A program made the translations under genes and the position numbers. A stretch of 11,958 nucleotides of DNA from an uncultured Lachnospiraceae bacterium (GTDB lineage: Bacteria; Bacillota; Clostridia; Lachnospirales; Lachnospiraceae). The notes under the pieces were generated by a model. The model ran no database searches, was not told the origin of the DNA, and saw only the letters and a program-made list of their open reading frames with translations. The stretch is from assembly GCA_900554925.1 (NCBI GenBank), contig USJG01000066.1, forward strand, positions 1 through 11,958, in the 5' to 3' direction. Of this stretch, positions 6,762 to 11,958 are shown in pieces; position 1 is the stretch's first letter, and every line of letters starts with the position of its first letter.

Positions 6762-8306
6762 ATGGGCTATGTGCTGGGTCTTATTATTCTCATACTGATA
6801 GGGGTTATCATCTTTCTGCGGTCTCAGATGCGCACCAAGGACTATCAATACCAATATAAGGCTGACAGGATGGAATCTATGGAATCCGACTATGAAAACC
6901 AGATTCAGACGCTTCAAAACACCATCAGGGAATTAAATGAAACAGCCTATACCCATACCGTTACGAAAATCGGAAATATTGATTACTTTATTGACCGCTG
7001 TTCTTCTTTGTTTGACCGCTATCCCCGTTCCCAATTTACCATGGTGGGCTTTAGTATTTCCAATATGGGAAAGATCAATCAGATCTTCGGCCCCTCCGAA
7101 GGCGACAAGGTCATGGTCTATACCGCAAACATCTTAAAATCCACCACTATGACCGATGCCACGTATGCTCATGTAAACTCAAATCTGTTTGGTATTTTAT
7201 TTAAAGATGCAGCGGAAGAGACTATTCTTAATACCATAAGAAGTATTACGGAAAAACTGGCAGATTACTCTCCCACCTTCGCAGTAACTGCCTCCTTTGG
7301 CATCTATGCTATTGATCAGGAACGCACCAGGGACAGTCTTATGGATATTATGAACTGTACTTTGCTGGCACAAAGATCCATCAAAGACCCCAGCCATGAA
7401 AATTATGCTTATTTTACAGAGGAACTGAACCGTACCTACAATGAAAACCGGCAGATGAGCCAGGAAATGGAAAATGCGCTGGATGCCCACAAATTTATTG
7501 TCTATCTGCAGCCCATGGTAGATCTGCATTCCTACCAGATCGTATCAGCAGAAGCCTTAGTGCGCTGGGACTACCCCGGCAAGGGAATCCTTTCCCCTTA
7601 TGCCTTCCTGCCTCTGTTTGAAAGTTCTTCTCTGATCCAGAAGCTTGATTACTATATGTGGGAGGAATGCTGCAAGGTCATCCGAAGATGGATCGACAAC
7701 AAAATGACGCCTCTTCCTATTTCCATGAATGTCTCACCAATCCACTTGCAGGGCACCGCTTTTATTGACAAGTTAGAACAGCTTTTAAAGCAGTATCTTA
7801 TTTCCAAGGATCTGATCATCTTAGAACTGCCGGAGCGGGGCGTTGCCAACACCTCCAAAGAACTGGCTGAAACTATCGGGAAACTTAAAGAACATGGTTT
7901 TTCCCTGTGTATCGATAATTTTGGAAGCGTGCACTCCCCTTTAAATCTTTTAAAAGATTATCCCATTGAAAGGATCAAGCTGGATCGAAGCTTCCTGAAC
8001 CGGAATTCCAATTCTGATGAAGGACTTACCATCCTGCGCTATCTGATCGCCATGGCAAAGGAATTAAATCTTACTGTTATCACAGAGGGCGTTGAAACCA
8101 TGCAGCAGGCAAACTTTCTGACTGACATCGGCTGTGATATTGCCCAGGGGTATTTCTTTGCAAAACCCCTCACCGTCAGACTTTTTGACCAGCTCAACAA
8201 GTCCATGCTGCGGACCCTGTACCGCCCTTCCGAGTATTATCCTACTTTTGAAGATTTTGAAAAGGATGTGGATATATTAACACAGATGATGCAACGGGTA
8301 GGCTAA
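6762..8306 (+). CDS. Membrane-anchored degenerate GGDEF / EAL-domain protein (putative c-di-GMP phosphodiesterase or sensor)
   Basis: EAL domains hydrolyse the second messenger c-di-GMP; GGDEF domains make it. The 514-residue product has one N-terminal membrane helix (about residues 3-20), a short charged, probably coiled-coil segment (27-60), a GGDEF-fold domain (about 65-220) and an EAL domain (about 235-480). The GGDEF signature is replaced by NSNLF at 139-143, so cyclase activity is not expected. The EAL domain keeps E264 of EALVRW, N323, E355, D385, K406, E442 and Q462 of QGYFF. However, the usual DDFG is DNFG (N386), and the rest of loop 6 reads SVHSPL instead of the usual TGYSSL-like form. 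Activity may therefore be reduced or lost. It is a single-gene unit, divergent from topA. The signal it senses cannot be read from the sequence, since no extracellular domain is present. Confidence 0.9.
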   Translation: MGYVLGLIILILIGVIIFLRSQMRTKDYQYQYKADRMESMESDYENQIQTLQNTIRELNETAYTHTVTKIGNIDYFIDRCSSLFDRYPRSQFTMVGFSISNMGKINQIFGPSEGDKVMVYTANILKSTTMTDATYAHVNSNLFGILFKDAAEETILNTIRSITEKLADYSPTFAVTASFGIYAIDQERTRDSLMDIMNCTLLAQRSIKDPSHENYAYFTEELNRTYNENRQMSQEMENALDAHKFIVYLQPMVDLHSYQIVSAEALVRWDYPGKGILSPYAFLPLFESSSLIQKLDYYMWEECCKVIRRWIDNKMTPLPISMNVSPIHLQGTAFIDKLEQLLKQYLISKDLIILELPERGVANTSKELAETIGKLKEHGFSLCIDNFGSVHSPLNLLKDYPIERIKLDRSFLNRNSNSDEGLTILRYLIAMAKELNLTVITEGVETMQQANFLTDIGCDIAQGYFFAKPLTVRLFDQLNKSMLRTLYRPSEYYPTFEDFEKDVDILTQMMQRVG

Positions 8307-8330
8307 GTGCTTTTATTTCACAGCAAAGAA

Positions 8331-8357
8331 GGGATGCATAAGCATCCCTCTTTTTTT
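8331..8357 (+). terminator. Strong Rho-independent terminator, possibly bidirectional
   Basis: GGGATGC (8331-8337) and GCATCCC (8342-8348) form a perfect seven-pair GC-rich stem with a four-base loop (ATAA), followed by TC and seven T. It ends the EAL gene, whose stop codon is about 25 bases upstream. Read from the other side the same hairpin is followed by TTCTTT, so it may also stop transcripts of the convergent large gene ending at 8383. Confidence 0.92.
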
Positions 8358-8382
8358 ATATCACAGAAAATGATTGCAAGAC

Positions 8383-11300
8383 TTAATAATCAAGATCTGT
8401 TTTCAGCTTCGCCACTGTAAATACAAAGAAATCCGTAAGCGGCGTAATGGAGTTTAAATCAAGCTCTTCGTGTTTGATCTCCCACGCATCATTATCATTC
8501 ACGTAAACAATAGCCTGCACCTTATAATTGGATAAATCCATCTGGGACGCATCCTGTACAGTCAGCTTAAGGCTTCTGACGACCACTCCCTTATTTTGAG
8601 TCTCTGCGGGCACTCCGTTTACCTGGGTCTGGCATAGGGTGCCATCCTTAATTTCCTGCCAGTCAAAGACATAGTCTACATACCAGAACTTCATGCCTTT
8701 CGTTTCTTTATTAGCCGATACTGCAGGAGTCAGGGTCTTTTGATCCGGATCCTCCACCAGTTCAAGGGTCAGCTGATCCCCGTTGTATGGAATATACTGG
8801 GGCGTTCCGCTTACGTTTGTCTTTTGAAGAAGGCGGTAGACCACTGTATAACGTTTATCAGTGGTAACCTGATCGGTAGCCTCATTGCCTGTCAATATGC
8901 CATTAAAATCCAGTTTAAAATCAAAATCTATCTGGTGGGGCATCTGAGTCTGATTTTCGTAAGTGTTCACACCAAGCTGCATCAGATCTTTTGTCTCCAC
9001 CGCGCAGGCCAAATCCTCCTTTCTGGCCGCCGGAAGGTCGCTTTCATAAGTGTCAAGTATCTCTCCACCTACAGGATAGTCCGGATCCTCCGTTCGCAGC
9101 AGATTTATATGCATAGTATACTGCTCTTTATCATAGGGCGTCATATCCGCGTTCCTGAAATCCAGTGTCAACTGATCCACCCAGCGGACTACCCCTTCTG
9201 TGGTGGTCTCCGCCAAAATGAGCTTGCTTAAATCATTCAGCTTAAACTGCAGCTTTCCATCCTTATAAAAATAAATATTGGAGGTATCGTAATAAGGGTC
9301 CAGGTTTGTCTTTGGGATACTGTCCGCCACGCCGTCCACGTAGACTCCCTCCGGCTTTGTCCTCACACCTTCTATGGAAACGTTCGTTCCCTGGGGAAGC
9401 GCAATTTCCTGGTCACTTCCCGGAGTGGTCATATAAATCTGCAGCTCCAGGAATTTGTTGTTATTGGCGCTGTCAATGGTAGTGGCGCCATTTTGACCTA
9501 CCGCTGTCCAGTAAAAGGGCTCTGCCTGAATATCAATGGTAGCCCATATGTTGACGAAGCCTTCCTCCTCGCTGGCCTTGATATTGCCTTCTATCCAGGT
9601 TTTTTCCTCCTTATCCGGTTCACCTTTCCCTGCAAATCCTATGGTCATTCCAGGCTGTATGGTTGTCTGCAGTTTCGTATGCTCCGTAAGCGTGGTCTTG
9701 GGCTTTAACGCATCTATAATCTCAGGGCTGCTGTCTAAAATTCTGATCTCGCTTCCAATCCGGTCCTTCTTTGAAACCCCCGAAATATCCACCGTGATCA
9801 GGAAACGTTCCACCGCCACATTAGAGTATTCAAAGGGAAAATCCTTCTCCCCTCCGTCTGCTGTCTGCACCATATCGCGGGTCGTATAGGTCTCGTTCTC
9901 TCCAACGATTTTGAATCCGTCGTCCTGATTGATCTTCTTATTAGAATATGGATCACCATTTTCGTCCGTAAATGCCGAGTAAGGAATGGGCCCTGTCTCT
10001 CCCTCCCCGACTGTGTAGTAATAAACCTTGTTGCCGCCATCAATATCTATTAATGTAAGCTTGGTTCCGGCTGCAAAGCCCTTATTCTCCTTCCCCACAT
10101 TGCCATCTACATAGGTTCCTATATGCTTTTCGATAGACGTATCATGTTTCTTTCTGGCGTCACCGTAAATATATTCCGTATACAGGGTGTAGGAGCTGTC
10201 ATTGGCCACTACCACCTTGGAAGAGAGTACTCCCTCATCTTTCACTTTGTCCGCATTATACACCAGGTCCTCAATAATCTTCAGATGGGTATCTATGGTC
10301 AGACGCTCCACTACAAAGATCGGTATTCTTATTACCTCGCTTCGCGTTACAGACTTTTTATTTCCCAACGTCTCATAGCTCCAGGAATAAGTGATGGTAA
10401 GCATTGTAAAAGTCTGGGTTCCTGAAAAATTACCGTCCAGATCATAGCCATCGTCATCATAGTCCCTGTATTCAACCGTCCATTTTCCTGAACTGCTGCT
10501 TGCGGAAAGACTGGGCTGTCCGGAATCAACGGAAATGGTATCGCCACTAATTTTCATTGGTGTAGTCGTTATCTTAGTGACTGCTTTCATTCCATTCGAA
10601 TAAGTAGCATCGTTATCACTGTAGACGCCGCCGACTCCGGTCAGTGCCGCCACGACGCCTTTTATCAGTTGATCCGCTGTCCCGTACTGGGTATCAAGGA
10701 CAATTACCGGAAGCGTTTCAGTTCCCAGCTTTAATGCTGACACTAAACCGGCGTCATCTCTATAAAGCTTCTGGTACACCTCTTCGATAGTCTCTGTCCC
10801 ATCTGCCTTTATCCCCAGCCGGTAAGCCTCCAGATACTCTGAAAGCTCCGTTGTGGTTTCCATAGCCCGGTAAGCTTCCATAATCCCCTGATAACTGATT
10901 TCGTCGAAAAGACATTCCTCGCTATCCGTAATGCCCAGTGTATTTTTGTCGGCAGAACTTATAACCGCTTTGCTCCATACCTGTGCGTCATAATCCAGTG
11001 TGCTTTCCGGTTCATGATAAATAATATGAATATTTTTTCTGTAGGCATAAGGAGTGCCCAGAAGGCTGTCGCTGACAGTTCCTGTTCCCACCGCCATTCC
11101 TACGTCTATGACCGGACGGGTTTTAATATCCTGAGGATAGGAAACTGTAGGTGCCAGGAAATAGGTATGGGCATTGGTTCCATATTCGCCGATAAAATTG
11201 CCGATCCGTGCTGCGTAGTAGCCGATACCGTTGTTTCTGATGTCATCGACTGCAGGCATTGATGCCTCCCTTAAGTTATTTGTGTTGGTTCCTGTAATTA

Positions 11301-11958
11301 AAGAAACCTCTCTTTCCTCGCCGCCTATTTCTCCGGTCGTACTGTTAAACAGAGTCTGAAGGGTTTGGATACCTGGACTTTCATTCTTATCCAGAAAATC
11401 TCCGCCACTATCCGTTTCGCTGTAGCCAATCAGGTTATCTGTAAGTTCCGGCTGATAAACATAACAGTTAGACCAGTTGGCATAACCAAAAAATCCGCCT
11501 GTGCCTATCCGCTTATTCGTATTCAAATTTGCCCCAAGAATATGATTGTTCTTAATGGTAATAAAATCCAGCCTGTAGTTGGCCGCCGCTCCATTTTTGT
11601 ATGCATTTCCGCAAAAGCCTCCTGCGTAAGCTGCACTATTACCTGCATTTCTATAGGCCTGCAAGCGGTTGTTCTCAATCTTTGTGCCTATATAATTCAC
11701 TGCTGAAGATTCGCAATACCCTATCACACCGCCAACCTGCATTCCATAGATCACGTTGCCTTTAATACTAACGCTGGCCTTTACCGCAGGATCAATCTCA
11801 TTTGAATAAAGCTGTGCATAGTTGCTTCCATAGCCCAGGACGCCTCCTGCGCTGGGACCGTAAATCCAACAATTGCTTATCTGGGCATTTTCCAGGTGGT
11901 GCTGATGATAGCTGGTGCCATCAAATATTTTTCCGTAAACACCGCCTGCGCCAACAGA
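8383..11958 (-). CDS. Very large probable extracellular protein: GLUG/beta-helix-like repeats plus long unrecognised C-terminal region (5' end outside window)
   Basis: I do not recognise a named family. The frame is open from the right window edge to a TAA at 8383, giving 1191 visible residues. A GTG at 11754 is not the start, because coding sequence of the same repetitive type continues 68 codons upstream without a stop. Visible residues 1 to about 186 contain five glycine motifs (AGGVYGK, AGGVLGYG, VGGVIGYC, AGGFCGNA, TGGFFGYA) spaced 33-41 residues apart. Between most of them lie Asn-rich strands such as KIENNRLQA and ITIKNNHILG. This resembles GLUG motifs or a right-handed beta-helix. The remaining ~1000 residues are acidic and rich in Thr, Asp, Tyr and predicted beta strands, suggesting several Ig-like or other beta domains. 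The C-terminus (ending VAKLKTDLDY) has no LPXTG, SLH or membrane anchor. A signal peptide, if any, is outside the window. Confidence 0.8.
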   Translation of the reverse strand, partial: SVGAGGVYGKIFDGTSYHQHHLENAQISNCWIYGPSAGGVLGYGSNYAQLYSNEIDPAVKASVSIKGNVIYGMQVGGVIGYCESSAVNYIGTKIENNRLQAYRNAGNSAAYAGGFCGNAYKNGAAANYRLDFITIKNNHILGANLNTNKRIGTGGFFGYANWSNCYVYQPELTDNLIGYSETDSGGDFLDKNESPGIQTLQTLFNSTTGEIGGEEREVSLITGTNTNNLREASMPAVDDIRNNGIGYYAARIGNFIGEYGTNAHTYFLAPTVSYPQDIKTRPVIDVGMAVGTGTVSDSLLGTPYAYRKNIHIIYHEPESTLDYDAQVWSKAVISSADKNTLGITDSEECLFDEISYQGIMEAYRAMETTTELSEYLEAYRLGIKADGTETIEEVYQKLYRDDAGLVSALKLGTETLPVIVLDTQYGTADQLIKGVVAALTGVGGVYSDNDATYSNGMKAVTKITTTPMKISGDTISVDSGQPSLSASSSSGKWTVEYRDYDDDGYDLDGNFSGTQTFTMLTITYSWSYETLGNKKSVTRSEVIRIPIFVVERLTIDTHLKIIEDLVYNADKVKDEGVLSSKVVVANDSSYTLYTEYIYGDARKKHDTSIEKHIGTYVDGNVGKENKGFAAGTKLTLIDIDGGNKVYYYTVGEGETGPIPYSAFTDENGDPYSNKKINQDDGFKIVGENETYTTRDMVQTADGGEKDFPFEYSNVAVERFLITVDISGVSKKDRIGSEIRILDSSPEIIDALKPKTTLTEHTKLQTTIQPGMTIGFAGKGEPDKEEKTWIEGNIKASEEEGFVNIWATIDIQAEPFYWTAVGQNGATTIDSANNNKFLELQIYMTTPGSDQEIALPQGTNVSIEGVRTKPEGVYVDGVADSIPKTNLDPYYDTSNIYFYKDGKLQFKLNDLSKLILAETTTEGVVRWVDQLTLDFRNADMTPYDKEQYTMHINLLRTEDPDYPVGGEILDTYESDLPAARKEDLACAVETKDLMQLGVNTYENQTQMPHQIDFDFKLDFNGILTGNEATDQVTTDKRYTVVYRLLQKTNVSGTPQYIPYNGDQLTLELVEDPDQKTLTPAVSANKETKGMKFWYVDYVFDWQEIKDGTLCQTQVNGVPAETQNKGVVVRSLKLTVQDASQMDLSNYKVQAIVYVNDNDAWEIKHEELDLNSITPLTDFFVFTVAKLKTDLDY

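Noticed and set aside
7197..7529. Antisense reading frames such as 7197-7529, 10123-10425 and 2449-2958
   Set aside because: They lie inside well-supported genes on the opposite strand, lack ribosome sites and show no recognisable protein features; they are shadows.
11752..11754. GTG as the start codon of the large minus-strand protein
   Set aside because: The same frame stays open to the window edge with matching repeat motifs (AGGVYGK, AGGVLGYG) upstream, and no ribosome site precedes the GTG.

Overview
The window looks like chromosome of a motile, Gram-positive anaerobic Firmicute, most likely a Clostridia member of the Lachnospiraceae type. The evidence is the order topA-codY-flgB-flgC-fliE-fliF-fliG, the kind of CodY and flagellar proteins encoded, AGGAGG-like ribosome sites and AT-rich sigma-A promoters. 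No phage, transposon, CRISPR, tRNA or rRNA signature was seen. I assign no genus.

Layout. Positions 1-3311 (minus strand) hold the start of a flagellar basal-body operon, read right to left: flgB, flgC, fliE, fliF and the first 147 codons of fliG, which runs off the left edge. Gaps are 17-34 bases and a sigma-A-like promoter lies just upstream of flgB. At 3432-3472 a terminator separates this operon from codY (3527-4312, minus), the branched-chain amino acid/GTP-sensing global regulator, which has its own strong promoter. Next is topA (4426-6501, minus), a full-length DNA topoisomerase I with three zinc fingers. A 260-base AT-rich divergent spacer then leads to a plus-strand gene (6762-8306) for a membrane-anchored protein with a degenerate GGDEF domain and an EAL domain. 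It ends at a strong hairpin terminator, which may also serve the convergent gene on its right. That last gene (8383 to beyond 11958, minus) is the 3' part of a very large, probably extracellular protein: beta-helix/GLUG-like repeats followed by about 1000 residues of unrecognised sequence, with no sorting signal at the C-terminus.

How the genes may work together. CodY links nutrient status to gene expression, and in Bacillus it represses motility genes. Here a CodY-box-like sequence with three mismatches overlaps the flgB start codon, and weaker ones lie by the codY and topA promoters. The EAL protein could add a c-di-GMP input to the motile/sessile choice, but both its GGDEF signature and EAL loop 6 are altered, so a sensor or scaffold role is as likely as catalysis. 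These links are inferences from position and motif only.

No clear new defence or mobile system is present. The best candidates for novelty are the large surface protein, the altered GGDEF-EAL protein, and the CodY whose ligand-sensing half has diverged while its DNA-binding half has not.
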